Source: Pseudonocardia kujensis
GTDB lineage: Bacteria > Actinomycetota > Actinomycetes > Mycobacteriales > Pseudonocardiaceae
Reading direction: 5' to 3'
DNA length: 64,000 bases
NCBI RefSeq assembly: GCF_021283305.1
Contig: NZ_JAJSOK010000022.1
Span: 51,095-115,094 of the forward strand
Under the pieces are notes generated by a model. That model was not told the DNA's origin. It saw only the letters and a list, made by a program, of their open reading frames with translations, and ran no database searches. A program made the position numbers and the translations under genes. Shown here one piece after another: positions 1 through 8,960 of the stretch; within the stretch, counting starts at the first letter, position 1, and each line of letters begins with the position of its first letter.

Positions 1-1107
1 CACGATCTGTCCGGCGGTCCGCCCGTCCTTCGGGACCTCGTTGCCGTCGGGATCGACCACGCGGACCGTGGTCACGAACCCCTCGCGCCCGCAGGACATG
101 AGGCGTTCGGGATGGATGCCGCGCACCGCGTCGAGGTGGTCCTCCTGGGAGAGGAAGCACATCGTGGTGCCCTCGGTCTGCCCGTAGCCCTGGACCAGGG
201 TGCACGGGAAGTTGTCCAGGGCCGCCTTGACCACGGACGACGGCATGGGCCCGCCGCCGTACTGGATGTTCCGGAGCGAGGAGATGTCGTAGGAGGAGAA
301 ACCGGGCACGGCCATCATCCAGTTGAGCATCGTGGTGATGCCCAGGAAGGCCGAGACCTTCTCCTCCTGGATGAGCTCCAGGGCGGTGCGGGCCTCGAAG
401 TTCATCAGCACGAGCGGGCAGCCGTGCCGGTGGTAGTTCATCGAGAGCACGACCGGGATGTGGTACATCTGCCCGGTCAGCATGTAGACGTCCGTGGCGA
501 CGATCCGCTCGGCCACCGTCTGGTTGAGCATCCCGAACGACGTGCTGGTGTGGCTGTGCAGCGCGCCCTTCGACTCCCCGGTGGTGCCGCCGGTGTAGAG
601 GATGAAGAAGGGATCGGCGTCGCCGGTCGAGGCGGCGCGCTCCGGCTCCGCCGTGCTGCTGCGGGCCAGCAGGTCCTCGTAGCTGCCGTCGCCGCCGCGG
701 CCGTACTGCAGCCAGTGCGGCACGTCGACCGCCGCCTGCAGCTGCTTGGCGGTGTCGAGCCACTCGTCCGAGGCGACGAGCGCCTTGGGCCCCGCGTCGG
801 TGACGATCTTCGTGAGCTCGGGGACGCCGAGCCGCCAGTTCAGCGGCTGCGCGACCAGTCCGGCGCGGCCGGCCGCGTAGTACAGCTCCTGGTACTCGAT
901 CGAGTTCTTGGCCAGGATCGCGACCCGGTCGCCCTTGGCGAGCCCGAGCCCCCCGTCGCCCGTACCGGCGAGCCCGTTGGCCAGCCGCCGGACCCGCTCG
1001 TCGAGCGTGCGCCAGTCCGTCCGACGCCCGTTCGGGGCGTCGACGATCGCGTCCCGGGTGGGGGTGAGCGCCGCCCACTTCTCCGGGATCCGTCCGACGT
1101 TGACCAT
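1..1107 (-). CDS. Acyl-CoA synthetase (AMP-binding), 3' end beyond window
   Basis: Class I adenylate-forming enzyme, which activates a carboxylic acid as acyl-AMP and then acyl-CoA in the cytosol. The first 369 residues are visible. The P-loop-like motif YTGGTTGESKG lies near residue 171, and further on come an MYHIP segment, the GGGPM turn and the A5-type motif GYGQTEG. The C-terminal lysine domain lies beyond the left edge. The ATG at 1107 overlaps the TGA of the upstream NTF2-like gene by one base (TGATG), so the two are translationally coupled. The acid substrate is unknown; the context (fatty, steroid-like or terpenoid catabolism) is inferred. Confidence 0.88.
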   Translation of the reverse strand, partial: MVNVGRIPEKWAALTPTRDAIVDAPNGRRTDWRTLDERVRRLANGLAGTGDGGLGLAKGDRVAILAKNSIEYQELYYAAGRAGLVAQPLNWRLGVPELTKIVTDAGPKALVASDEWLDTAKQLQAAVDVPHWLQYGRGGDGSYEDLLARSSTAEPERAASTGDADPFFILYTGGTTGESKGALHSHTSTSFGMLNQTVAERIVATDVYMLTGQMYHIPVVLSMNYHRHGCPLVLMNFEARTALELIQEEKVSAFLGITTMLNWMMAVPGFSSYDISSLRNIQYGGGPMPSSVVKAALDNFPCTLVQGYGQTEGTTMCFLSQEDHLDAVRGIHPERLMSCGREGFVTTVRVVDPDGNEVPKDGRTAGQIV

Positions 1108-1517
1108 CAGTAGGGCAGGTCGAGGTAGATGTGCCGGGAGGTGATCAGCCAGGCGTCGCCCTGCTTGACCAGCTCGTCGCGGTACCAGCCGCTGGAGAGC
1201 ACGCGGATCGCGCCGTCCTCGATCGACAGCAGCGTGAGGTTCGACGTCGTCGACGCGCTGTCGGCCGTCTCCTTGACGACCACCAGGTTCGAGATGTTGT
1301 GCCGGCGCTGGTCGGTCTGCCCCGCGAGCGAGTCGGCGTGCAGCTTCCGGATGGCCTCGCGGCCGTCGAACGGGCCGATCGTCTCGCCGTCGCGGCCGAT
1401 CTGCATGGTCATGGTCGCGGTCTCGGCGAACTGCGCCGCGATGAGGTCGACGTCGTTCTCGTCGTAGCCCCAGGCCGCGCGGCCCAGGGTGTTCTCGATC
1501 TCCGCACGAGCGGTCAT
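1107..1517 (-). CDS. NTF2/SnoaL-like small protein
   Basis: 136-residue protein of the NTF2/SnoaL-like cone fold, with an N-terminal helix (EIENTLGRAAWGYDENDVD), the FDGREAIR segment and a C-terminal strand ending near HIYLDLPY. Members are small isomerases, dehydratases or hydroxylase subunits with a hydrophobic pocket; the reaction here is unknown. I chose the ATG at 1517 because GGAGG sits 5 nt upstream; a TTG at 1532 would add five residues without its own Shine-Dalgarno. It is the first gene of the unit feeding the left-edge CoA ligase, behind the operator-like site at 1547-1566. Confidence 0.8.
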   Translation of the reverse strand: MTARAEIENTLGRAAWGYDENDVDLIAAQFAETATMTMQIGRDGETIGPFDGREAIRKLHADSLAGQTDQRRHNISNLVVVKETADSASTTSNLTLLSIEDGAIRVLSSGWYRDELVKQGDAWLITSRHIYLDLPY

Positions 1518-1546
1518 GGGGGCCTCCGGCAACGCTGGTCGTCATC

Positions 1547-1566
1547 GTCTAACGGCCGTTTGGTAG
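1547..1566 (-). promoter_or_regulatory. Operator-like site 1 of a shared five-site family
   Basis: The minus strand reads CTACCAAACGGCCGTTAGAC, matching about 17 of 20 positions of the site near 13251 (CTACCAACCGACCGTTTGAC). It lies 30 nt upstream of the NTF2-like ATG, where a repressor would cover the promoter. Related sites occur at 13251, 14168, 14229 and 17625. No matching regulator gene is next to it, so the binding protein is unknown; TetR-type is a guess from size and imperfect symmetry. Confidence 0.5.
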
Positions 1567-1641
1567 CGGTGAGGCTAGCACTCGTCCCGAGTGGCCCACA
1601 ACACTCCCGGCCGCCGACGGGGAACGGGCGCGCGGACGCGC

Positions 1642-3162
1642 TCAGCGCACCCAGTCGTAGCTGCGGGCCACCGCGCGGGCCCAGTTCTCGCGCTCGCGCT
1701 CGCGGACCGCGGCGTCCATCTCCGGCTCCCACCTCGCGGCCCGGTGCCAGTTGCCCCGCAGCACCTCCAGGCCGGGCCAGTGCCCCACCGCGAGCCCCGC
1801 GGCGTAGGCCGCCCCGAGGGAGACCGCCTCGGACCCGAGCGGCCGCTCCACCGGAACGTCGAGCACGTCCGCGACGTACTGCATGAGCAGGTGGTCGGCG
1901 GTCATACCGCCGTCGGCCTTGAGCCGGGTGACCGGGATGCCGGACTCGGCGTTCATGGCGTCGACGACCTCGCGGGTCTGCCACGCGGTCGCCTCCAGCA
2001 CCGCCCTGGCCAGGTGCCCGCGGGTGATGTAGCTCGTGAGGCCGACGATGACGCCGCGCGCGTTGGCCTGCCAGTGCGGCGCGTAGAGGCCGGAGAAGGC
2101 GGGCACGACGTAGCAGCCGCCGTTGTCCGGCACCGTCATCGCGAGGGTCTCGATCTGCGCGGCCGTGCCGATCATGCCGAGCGAGTCCCGGAACCACTGC
2201 ACCAGCGAGCCCGTGACCGCGATCGAGCCCTCCAGCGCGTAGACCGGCCGCTCCCCGACGAGGTAGCCGACCGTCGGGATCAGCCCCTGCGCGGAGCCGC
2301 CGATCCGGGCGCCGGTGTTCTTGAGCAGGAAGGCGCCGGTGCCATAGGTGCACTTGACCTCGCCGGGGGCGAAGCAGGTCTGCCCGACGAGCGCGGCCTG
2401 TTGGTCGCCCAGCGCCCCGGCCACCGGCACCCCGGGCAGCACCTCCGCGCACACGCCGTAGACCTCGGCGTTCGACCGGATCTCCGGCAGCATCCGCTCG
2501 GGGACGCGCAGCGCCTCGAGGAGCTTCGGCGACCATTCGAGGGTGCGCAGGTCCATGAGCATGGTCCGGCTGGCGTTGGTCACGTCCGTGACGTGCACGC
2601 CGCGGCCCGGGCCGCCGGTGAGTCGCCAGATCAGCCAGCTCTCCATGGTCCCGAACAGGACGTCGCCCGCCTCGGCGCCCGCGCGGGCGCCCGGCACGTG
2701 GTCGAGCAACCAGCGCAGCCGCGGGCCGGCGAAGTAGGTCGCGGGACCGAAGCCGCTGGTCGACGCGTAGAGCGGGCCGAGGCCCTCCTCCACCAGGCGC
2801 GCGACGATCGGCCCGGTGCGGGTGTCCTGCCAGGTGATCGCGCGGGCCAGCGGGGCACCGGTGTGCCGGTTCCAGATCACCGTGGTCTCGCGCTGGTTGG
2901 CGATCCCCAGCGCCACGATGTTCTCCGGCTCCAACCCGGCCCGGCGCAGCGCCTCCGGGACCACCCGCGCGACGTTGCGCCAGATCTCCTCGGCGTCGTG
3001 CTCCACCCGCCCGGGCTCGGGATAGTGCTGGCGGTGCTCGCGCTGGGCCACGGCGAGCATCCGGCCCGAGCGGGAGAACAGCAGGCATCGCGTCGAGGTC
3101 GTGCCCTGGTCGATGGCCGCGACCACCCGCTCGCGCGACGCCGAGGTCCGTGGCTCGCTCAC
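1642..3162 (-). CDS. glpK: Glycerol kinase, copy 1 (linked to IclR regulator)
   Basis: FGGY-family kinase that phosphorylates glycerol to glycerol 3-phosphate. 506 residues, the usual GlpK length. It has the N-terminal phosphate-binding motif DQGTTSTR, the glycerol-binding NQRET and GDQQAA motifs, and a C-terminal GGMTADHLLMQ segment. The GTG start at 3162 overlaps the TGA of the IclR gene by four bases (GTGA), so the two form one operon. A second kinase (4915-6432) lies in the divergent glpF-K-D operon, making this a paralogous pair. Specificity for glycerol rather than another polyol is supported by motifs but not proven. Confidence 0.9.
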   Translation of the reverse strand: MSEPRTSASRERVVAAIDQGTTSTRCLLFSRSGRMLAVAQREHRQHYPEPGRVEHDAEEIWRNVARVVPEALRRAGLEPENIVALGIANQRETTVIWNRHTGAPLARAITWQDTRTGPIVARLVEEGLGPLYASTSGFGPATYFAGPRLRWLLDHVPGARAGAEAGDVLFGTMESWLIWRLTGGPGRGVHVTDVTNASRTMLMDLRTLEWSPKLLEALRVPERMLPEIRSNAEVYGVCAEVLPGVPVAGALGDQQAALVGQTCFAPGEVKCTYGTGAFLLKNTGARIGGSAQGLIPTVGYLVGERPVYALEGSIAVTGSLVQWFRDSLGMIGTAAQIETLAMTVPDNGGCYVVPAFSGLYAPHWQANARGVIVGLTSYITRGHLARAVLEATAWQTREVVDAMNAESGIPVTRLKADGGMTADHLLMQYVADVLDVPVERPLGSEAVSLGAAYAAGLAVGHWPGLEVLRGNWHRAARWEPEMDAAVRERERENWARAVARSYDWVR

Positions 3163-3920
3163 CGGGGCGTCACCAGCAGTGCGGAGATCTCCCGGCCCGC
3201 GTGCAGCAGCTGCTCGGCGAGGTGCCGGCGCGGCTCCCCGCCCCCACCGAACAGCTCCTCGACGGGTGCGGCGATGCCGAGGGCGGCCACCGTGAGCCCG
3301 CCGCCCGAGCGCAGCGGCACCGCGGCCCCGCCGACACCCGTCTCGAACTCGCCGACGTCCGTCGCCATGCCGCGGGCGCGGGCCGCCGCGAGATGGGCCT
3401 CCAGCATCGCGACGGTGCTCGCCGTGCGGCCGGTGTAGCGGCGCAGCTCCAGATCCCGCGCCGGGGGCGTGGCCACCGGCGCGAAGGCCAGCAGGCACTT
3501 CCCCCACGCCGTCGCGTGCAACGGCTGCTCGGTGTTGGTGCGCAGGGACTGCGGCGAGCCGTCCGGCCGGAAGACGTGGTGCACCAGGCTCGCCATCGTG
3601 CCGACCGGCGCCGCGAGGTAGACCGCGCATCCTGTCCCTCCGGCCAGGGCGTCCGCCCAGTTCATCGCCCGCGCCCGCAGGTCGTGGCGGTCCCAGCCGC
3701 CACCGAGCCGGCGCAGCCCGCTCCCCGGCCGGTAGAGCGCGGTGGTCCGGTCCTGGTCGACGAGGCCCTCGTCGCGCAGGGTCCGGACGAGCCCGTGCAC
3801 GGTGGGACGGGGCAGGTCCAGCGCGGCGGCGAGCTCGGCGAGGGCGAGCGGACGGCCCGCGCCGCCCAGCAGCCGCAGGATGGCGGCCGCGCGCTCGACG
3901 GACTGGATCGCTCCCGGCAC
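3159..3920 (-). CDS. IclR-family regulator, probable glycerol operon repressor (GylR-like)
   Basis: 253-residue IclR-family protein: N-terminal winged helix-turn-helix (about residues 5-65, with AELAAALDLPRPTVHGLVRT) and a C-terminal effector domain carrying the LHATAWGKCLLAF segment typical of the family. The start is GTG at 3920. It is co-transcribed with glycerol kinase copy 1 and divergent from glpF-glpK-glpD. In Streptomyces the glycerol operon gylCABX is controlled by the IclR-type GylR, so the same role is inferred here, with glycerol 3-phosphate a likely effector. The palindrome at 3963-3979 is the probable binding site. Confidence 0.85.
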   Translation of the reverse strand: MPGAIQSVERAAAILRLLGGAGRPLALAELAAALDLPRPTVHGLVRTLRDEGLVDQDRTTALYRPGSGLRRLGGGWDRHDLRARAMNWADALAGGTGCAVYLAAPVGTMASLVHHVFRPDGSPQSLRTNTEQPLHATAWGKCLLAFAPVATPPARDLELRRYTGRTASTVAMLEAHLAAARARGMATDVGEFETGVGGAAVPLRSGGGLTVAALGIAAPVEELFGGGGEPRRHLAEQLLHAGREISALLVTPR

Positions 3921-3962
3921 GAGTGGGAGCCTACGGGTGGTGTGACCCGGTCGACAGGATCA

Positions 3963-3979
3963 GTTCGACATTGTCGAAC
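3963..3979. promoter_or_regulatory. Palindromic operator between IclR gene and glpF
   Basis: Perfect 7-3-7 inverted repeat GTTCGAC-ATT-GTCGAAC, ending 8 nt before the glpF -35 box. It is flanked by outer repeats CGGTCGAC (3948-3955) and GTCGACCG (3980-3987). Position and symmetry suit a dimeric IclR-type regulator acting on both divergent promoters. Binding is inferred. Confidence 0.65.
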
Positions 3980-3987
3980 GTCGACCG

Positions 3988-4016
3988 TTGTCGCACTCCG
4001 CGCGCGTTCCTAGCGT
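3988..4016 (+). promoter_or_regulatory. glpF-glpK-glpD promoter
   Basis: -35 TTGTCG (3988-3993), 17-nt spacer, -10 TAGCGT (4011-4016), a good SigA-type arrangement for an actinobacterium. Transcription would start near 4023, leaving a leader of about 60 nt. The IclR-type operator lies directly upstream. Confidence 0.55.
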
Positions 4017-4026
4017 CTGTCCCGTT

Positions 4027-4062
4027 CGGCCCCCGTCCGGCGCGTCGCCCGGACGGGGGCCG
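4027..4062 (+). promoter_or_regulatory. Strong hairpin in the glpF leader
   Basis: Arms CGGCCCCCGTCC (4027-4038) and GGACGGGGGCCG (4051-4062) pair perfectly, and two more G-C pairs extend the stem to 14 bp around an 8-nt loop. It lies between the predicted transcription start and the ribosome site (AAGGAG, 4073-4078). No U-run follows, so it is more likely an mRNA-stabilising structure, attenuator or protein target than a standard terminator. Confidence 0.5.
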
Positions 4063-4084
4063 TCACGACCGGAAGGAGAGTTCG

Positions 4085-4915
4085 ATGCGGAACTCCTACT
4101 TCGGCGCGCTGAGCGCCGAGTTCGCCGGAACCATGATCCTGATCTTGTTCGGCAACGGCGTCGTGGCGCAGGTCGTCACGGCGCCGAAGGACAGCCCCCT
4201 GGGCAACCACGACTCGATCACCTGGGCCTGGGGCATCGGCGTCACGCTCGGCGTGTACGTCGCGGCCAGGCTGTCCGGCGCCCACCTCAATCCCGCGGTC
4301 ACCGTCGCGCTGGCCTCCTACCAGGGTTTCCCCTGGAAGCGGGTCCTGCCGTACATCGTCGCCCAGACGCTCGGCGCCTTCGTGGCGGCGCTGATCGTCC
4401 GCGTCGTGTACGCGGACCTGATCAACCGGGCCGACCCCAACCACACGTCGGCCACCCAGATCATCTTCGCGACGTTGCCGGGCAACGGCGGCGGCGGGGT
4501 CTCGATCCCCACCGCCTTCCTCGACCAGGTCGTCGGCACCGCGATCCTGGTGTTCGTGATCTTCGCCCTGGTCAACGCCCTGAACAACCCGCCGCTGGCG
4601 AACCTGGGACCCGTGGTCATCGGTCTGCTCGTCGTGGCGATCGGTATGGCGTTCGGCGCCAACGCGGGCTACGCCATCAACCCGGCCCGTGACTTCGGGC
4701 CGCGCCTCGCGTCGTACATCACGGGGTACTCGACGGCCTGGGTCGCTCCGGACGGCACACCGTACTGGTGGTTGCCGATCGTCGCGCCGATCGTCGGCGG
4801 CCTCGTCGGCGGCGCCTTCTTCAAGATCCTCGTCGGCCGCTACCTGCTCCCGGACGACTCCGAGGAGCAGCCGGTCGGGCGCGAGGCCGTCGTCGAGCAC
4901 GGAGGTGAGAACTGA
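4085..4915 (+). CDS. glpF: Glycerol facilitator (aquaglyceroporin)
   Basis: 276-residue MIP-family channel for glycerol uptake across the cytoplasmic membrane. Both pore half-helix motifs are present: [10 protein letters not shown] near residue 68 and [10 protein letters not shown] near residue 200. The Asp after the second NPAR is the mark of glycerol channels rather than strict water channels. Hydrophobic stretches fit six membrane helices. The ATG at 4085 is preceded by AAGGAG at good spacing. It opens the glpF-glpK-glpD operon, and its TGA overlaps the glpK ATG by one base. Confidence 0.93.
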   Translation: MRNSYFGALSAEFAGTMILILFGNGVVAQVVTAPKDSPLGNHDSITWAWGIGVTLGVYVAARLSGAHLNPAVTVALASYQGFPWKRVLPYIVAQTLGAFVAALIVRVVYADLINRADPNHTSATQIIFATLPGNGGGGVSIPTAFLDQVVGTAILVFVIFALVNALNNPPLANLGPVVIGLLVVAIGMAFGANAGYAINPARDFGPRLASYITGYSTAWVAPDGTPYWWLPIVAPIVGGLVGGAFFKILVGRYLLPDDSEEQPVGREAVVEHGGEN

Positions 4916-6432
4916 TGCCGGAGTACGTCGGCGCCGTCGACCAGGGGACGACGAGCACGAGGTTCATGATCTTCGACCACAGCGGCAACGAGGTGGGCCG
5001 CCACCAGCTCGAGCACGAGCAGATCCTGCCCGAGGCGGGCTGGGTCGAGCACAACCCCGTGGAGATCTGGGAGCGCACCTCCTCGGTCATCCAGACCGGC
5101 CTGAACAGGACCGGGCTGTCCGCCAAGGACCTCGCGGCGCTCGGGATCACCAACCAGCGCGAGACGACCGTCGTGTGGGACAAGAACACCGGCCGACCGC
5201 TCTACAACGCGATCGTCTGGCAGGACACCCGCACCGACCGGATCGCTTCCAAGCTGGAGCGCGACGGGCACGGCGACACCATCCGCCGCAAGGCGGGCCT
5301 GCCTCCGGCCACGTACTTCTCCGGCGGCAAGATCCAGTGGATCCTGGAGAACGTCGACGGGGCCCGCGAGGCGGCCGAGCGCGGCGACGCGATCTTCGGC
5401 AACACCGACAGCTGGCTGGTCTGGAACCTCACCGGCGGGCCCAACGGCGGCGTGCACGTCACGGACGTCACCAACGCCAGCCGGACCATGCTCATGGACC
5501 TCGAGACCCTCGACTGGGACGACGAGCTGCTCGCCCTCTTCGGGATCCCGCGGTCGATGCTGCCGAGGATCTGCTCCTCGAGCGCGCCCGAGGCGTACGG
5601 CAGGACCCTGGCGAACGGGCCGCTCGGCGGCGAGGTGCCGATCACCGGCATCCTCGGCGACCAGCAGGCGGCGATGGTCGGGCAGGTCTGCCTGTCGCCC
5701 GGCGAGGCCAAGAACACCTACGGCACGGGCAATTTCATGCTGCTCAACACCGGGACCGAGCTCGTCCGCTCGGACTCGGGCCTGCTGACCACGGTCTGCT
5801 ACCGGTTCGGCGACGAGCCGGCGGTCTACGCCCTGGAGGGCTCGATCGCCGTCACCGGTTCGGCCGTGCAGTGGCTGCGCGACCAGCTGGGGATCATCTC
5901 CGGCGCCGCGCAGTCCGAGTCCCTGGCCCGCCAGGTCGAGGACAACGGCGGGGTGTACTTCGTGCCGGCCTTCTCCGGTCTGTTCGCCCCCTACTGGCGT
6001 TCCGACGCCCGCGGCGCGATCGTCGGGCTGTCGCGCTACAACACCAACGCCCACCTGGCCCGGGCGACGCTCGAGGCGATCTGCTACCAGAGCAAGGACG
6101 TGGCCGACGCGATGGAGAAGGACTCCGGGGTGCACCTGGAGGTCCTGAAGGTCGACGGCGGCGTCACGGCCAACGAGCTGTGCATGCAGATCCAGGCCGA
6201 CGTCCTGGGGGTCCAGGTCTCCCGGCCCGTCGTCGCCGAGACGACGGCGCTCGGCGCGGCCTATGCCGCGGGCCTGGCCGTCGGGTTCTGGAAGGACACC
6301 GACGAGATGCGCCAGAACTGGAACGAGTCCAAGCACTGGGACCCGGTCTGGAGCGACGAGCAGCGTGCGACCGGGTACGCCCAGTGGAAGAAGGCGGTCC
6401 AACGGACGTTGGACTGGGTAGAGGTCGACTAG
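4915..6432 (+). CDS. glpK: Glycerol kinase, copy 2 (glpF-K-D operon)
   Basis: 505-residue FGGY kinase producing glycerol 3-phosphate from glycerol imported by the adjacent GlpF. Motifs: [12 protein letters not shown] at the N terminus, [19 protein letters not shown], and [13 protein letters not shown] in the C-terminal domain. The start overlaps the glpF stop (TGATG). It differs clearly from copy 1 (for example PATYFSGGK against PATYFAGPR), so this is an old duplication or separate acquisition, not a recent copy. As the operon member it is the likelier main kinase. Confidence 0.95.
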   Translation: MPEYVGAVDQGTTSTRFMIFDHSGNEVGRHQLEHEQILPEAGWVEHNPVEIWERTSSVIQTGLNRTGLSAKDLAALGITNQRETTVVWDKNTGRPLYNAIVWQDTRTDRIASKLERDGHGDTIRRKAGLPPATYFSGGKIQWILENVDGAREAAERGDAIFGNTDSWLVWNLTGGPNGGVHVTDVTNASRTMLMDLETLDWDDELLALFGIPRSMLPRICSSSAPEAYGRTLANGPLGGEVPITGILGDQQAAMVGQVCLSPGEAKNTYGTGNFMLLNTGTELVRSDSGLLTTVCYRFGDEPAVYALEGSIAVTGSAVQWLRDQLGIISGAAQSESLARQVEDNGGVYFVPAFSGLFAPYWRSDARGAIVGLSRYNTNAHLARATLEAICYQSKDVADAMEKDSGVHLEVLKVDGGVTANELCMQIQADVLGVQVSRPVVAETTALGAAYAAGLAVGFWKDTDEMRQNWNESKHWDPVWSDEQRATGYAQWKKAVQRTLDWVEVD

Positions 6433-6472
6433 GTACACCGCATCGGCCTCCCGCTGGAAAGGAAGACCTGTC

Positions 6473-8182
6473 ATGAGATCCGTCGCGCTCTCCCCCGCCG
6501 CCCGCACGCGGGCGCTGGAGGACATGGGCCGGGAGGAGCTCGACGTTCTCGTCGTCGGTGGCGGTGTCGTGGGCAGCGGTGCTGCCCTCGACGCCGCCAC
6601 CCGCGGCCTGCGCGTCGGCCTGGTCGAGGCACGTGACTTCGCCTCCGGGACGTCGAGCCGTAGCTCGAAGCTCATCCACGGCGGCCTGCGCTACCTGGAG
6701 ATGCTGGACTTCCGGCTCGTCGCCGAGGCCCTCCAGGAACGGGGGCTGCTGATCCAGAAGCTCGCCCCACACCTGGTCCACCCGGTGCCGTTCATCTACC
6801 CGCTCCAGCACCACCTCTGGGAGCGGCTGTACGCCGGCACCGGCGTGGCGCTCTACGACACCCTCGGGCTGCTCTCCGGGGAGTCCCGGGGCGTGCCGCA
6901 CCACCGGCACCTCACCCGGCGCGGCGCACGGAAGATCGTGCCGTCGCTGCGCAAGGACGCCCTCGTCGGCGCCCTGCAGTACTACGACGCCCAGGTCGAC
7001 GACGCCCGCCACACCATGTTCGTCGCCCGCACGGCGGCGGCCTACGGGGCGCGCGTGGCCAACCGGGCACGGGTGGTCGGGCTGCTCAAGGAGTCCGGCC
7101 GCGTCATCGGCGCCGAGGTCCACGACCTCGAGACCGGCGACACGATCAAGGTGCGGGCCAAGCAGGTCATCAACGCCACCGGCGTGTGGACCGACGAGAC
7201 CCAGGGCCTGGCCGGCGAGCGCGGCCGGTTCCACGTGCGCGCGTCCAAGGGCATCCACCTCGTGGTGCCGCGGGACCGCATCCGCTCGGACTCCGGGCTG
7301 ATCCTGCGCACCGAGAAGTCGGTGCTGTTCGTGATCCCGTGGGGCCGGCACTGGATCATCGGTACCACCGACACGGACTGGGACCTCGACAAGGCGCACC
7401 CGGCCGCGTCGAAGGCCGACATCGACTACCTGCTCGAACACGTCAACTCCGTGCTGGAGCAGCCGCTGACCCACGAGGACGTCGAGGGCGTCTACGCGGG
7501 GCTGCGGCCGCTGCTGGCCGGGGAGTCGGAGTCGACGTCGAAGCTGTCCCGCGAGCACGCCGTCGCCACCCCGGTACCGGGGCTGGTCGTCGTCGCGGGC
7601 GGGAAGTACACGACGTACCGGGTCATGGCGAAGGACGCGGTCGACGCGGCCGTGCACGGCATGGACGCCAAGGTCCCGGAGTCCGTGACCAAGGACGTGC
7701 CGCTGCTCGGCGCCGAGGGCTGGGAAGCGCTGCAGAACTCGGTGCACGTCATCGCCGAGCGCTCGGGCCTGCACCCGGCCCGGATCCAGGACCTGCTGTG
7801 CCGCTACGGGTCGCTGATCGACGAGGTGCTCGAACTGGTCGCCGAGGACAAGACCCTCGGCGAGCCGCTCGCGGGGGCGCCGGACCACATCCGCGCCGAG
7901 ATCGTCTACGCGGCCAGCCACGAGGGTGCCCGGCACCTCGACGACGTCCTCACCCGCCGCACCCGCACCAGCATCGAGACCTTCGACCGCGGCCTCGGCG
8001 CCGCGCAGGAGGCCGCGGACCTGATGGCCCCGGTGCTCGGCTGGACCGAGGAGCAGAAGGCCAAGGAGGTCGAGCACTACCGCGGGCGGGTCGCCGCCGA
8101 GCGGGAGAGTCAGACCATGCCCGACGACGCCACCGCCGACTCCGCCCGCATGGGCGCACCGGACGTGGTTCCCGTCAACTGA
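6473..8182 (+). CDS. glpD: Glycerol-3-phosphate dehydrogenase
   Basis: 569-residue FAD-dependent enzyme that oxidises glycerol 3-phosphate to dihydroxyacetone phosphate and passes electrons to the quinone pool at the membrane. The FAD-binding motif VVGGGVVGSGAALDAATRG lies near residues 26-44. The family segments SSRSSKLIHGGLRYLE and GGKYTTYR follow, with an alpha-helical C-terminal domain. The ATG at 6473 has GGAAAGGAAG upstream. It ends the glp operon, so uptake, phosphorylation and oxidation are encoded in order. A long inverted repeat follows 20 nt after the stop. Confidence 0.94.
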   Translation: MRSVALSPAARTRALEDMGREELDVLVVGGGVVGSGAALDAATRGLRVGLVEARDFASGTSSRSSKLIHGGLRYLEMLDFRLVAEALQERGLLIQKLAPHLVHPVPFIYPLQHHLWERLYAGTGVALYDTLGLLSGESRGVPHHRHLTRRGARKIVPSLRKDALVGALQYYDAQVDDARHTMFVARTAAAYGARVANRARVVGLLKESGRVIGAEVHDLETGDTIKVRAKQVINATGVWTDETQGLAGERGRFHVRASKGIHLVVPRDRIRSDSGLILRTEKSVLFVIPWGRHWIIGTTDTDWDLDKAHPAASKADIDYLLEHVNSVLEQPLTHEDVEGVYAGLRPLLAGESESTSKLSREHAVATPVPGLVVVAGGKYTTYRVMAKDAVDAAVHGMDAKVPESVTKDVPLLGAEGWEALQNSVHVIAERSGLHPARIQDLLCRYGSLIDEVLELVAEDKTLGEPLAGAPDHIRAEIVYAASHEGARHLDDVLTRRTRTSIETFDRGLGAAQEAADLMAPVLGWTEEQKAKEVEHYRGRVAAERESQTMPDDATADSARMGAPDVVPVN

Positions 8183-8202
8183 TCCCGCGAGACCGTCGCA
8201 TC

Positions 8203-8253
8203 ATGGTTCCATAACGCGAATTCCGACCGCGCCTTTTCGCGTTATGGAACCAT
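8203..8253 (+). terminator. Long perfect hairpin after glpD
   Basis: Arms ATGGTTCCATAACGCGAA (8203-8220) and TTCGCGTTATGGAACCAT (8236-8253) are perfect 18-nt complements around a 15-nt loop. It lies just after the glpD stop and can serve as a terminator, although no U-run follows. It is also made of two units of the repeat family described for 8203-8300. Confidence 0.6.
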
Positions 8254-8300
8254 AATGCGCTCTCGGGGGCCGTGGATTCGCGTTGTGGAGCCATACTGCG
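8203..8300. repeat. ATGGNNCCAT-type repeat cluster, locus A
   Basis: Three units built around the palindrome ATGGNNCCAT followed or preceded by CGCG: one inverted (8203-8220) and two direct (8236-8259 and 8277-8300, 41 bp apart, 21 of 24 bases identical). The same layout, one inverted then two direct units at 42-bp spacing, occurs at 36931-37035. Both sites are outside genes. Confidence 0.75.
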
Positions 8301-8370
8301 TGGCCGCATCCTGGCCCCTTCTCGCGGTACGGTGCCCGCCCGACCTGGTGTCCGACGCGAGGAGGCCCCC

Positions 8371-8922
8371 GTGACCACCATGCTCACCCGCGAGCGCGCG
8401 GACCTGTTGGAGTCGCTGCGCCGGCACCGCGGGTTCCTGCGGCAGACCGTGGCGGGCGTGAGCGAGGAGCAGGCCCGCACCCGGAGCACCGTCAGCGCTC
8501 TGACCCTCGCGTCGCTGATCAAGCACGTCGCCGACACGGAGCAGGGCTGGGTCGACTTCGCGCTCGGCAAGCCGGGGGCGATGGGCGGCGACGCCGACTT
8601 CGACGACGGGTTCGACGCGGACGCGATGCGGGCCGCGATGGAGTCCGGCGAGTTCGTCGACCCCCGGTTCGTGCTCACCGACGCCGACACCCTCCCCGCC
8701 CTGCTGGAGCACTACGACCGGGTCGCCGCCGCGACGGACGAGCTGGTCGCCACCGGCGACCTCGACGCCACCCGGCCCCTGCCCAGCGCCCCCTGGTTCG
8801 AGCCCGGCGCGGAGTGGTCGCTGCGCCGGGTGCTCCTCCACGTGATCGCCGAGACCTCCCAGCACGCGGGCCACGCCGACATCATCCGCGAGGCCATCGA
8901 CGGCGCGAAGACGATGGGCTGA
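8371..8922 (+). CDS. DinB/DUF664-family protein
   Basis: 183-residue four-helix-bundle protein of the DinB superfamily. It shows the DUF664 signature ETSQHAGHADIIRE near the C terminus (His165, His168) and His52 in LIKHVADTE, together the usual three-histidine metal site. In actinobacteria many such proteins are thiol-dependent (mycothiol or bacillithiol) transferases, but the substrate here is unknown. The GTG at 8371 has GAGGAGG just upstream. It stands alone between two repeat regions and converges on the LLM gene at 9308. Confidence 0.85.
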   Translation: MTTMLTRERADLLESLRRHRGFLRQTVAGVSEEQARTRSTVSALTLASLIKHVADTEQGWVDFALGKPGAMGGDADFDDGFDADAMRAAMESGEFVDPRFVLTDADTLPALLEHYDRVAAATDELVATGDLDATRPLPSAPWFEPGAEWSLRRVLLHVIAETSQHAGHADIIREAIDGAKTMG

Positions 8923-8960
8923 TCCGCACGGGACCGCCGCGGCGGCAGCGCTCTCGTCCC

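Noticed and set aside
8203..8300. Short regularly spaced repeats considered as a CRISPR array.
   Set aside because: Only three units, one inverted, with short similar spacers and no cas genes in the window.
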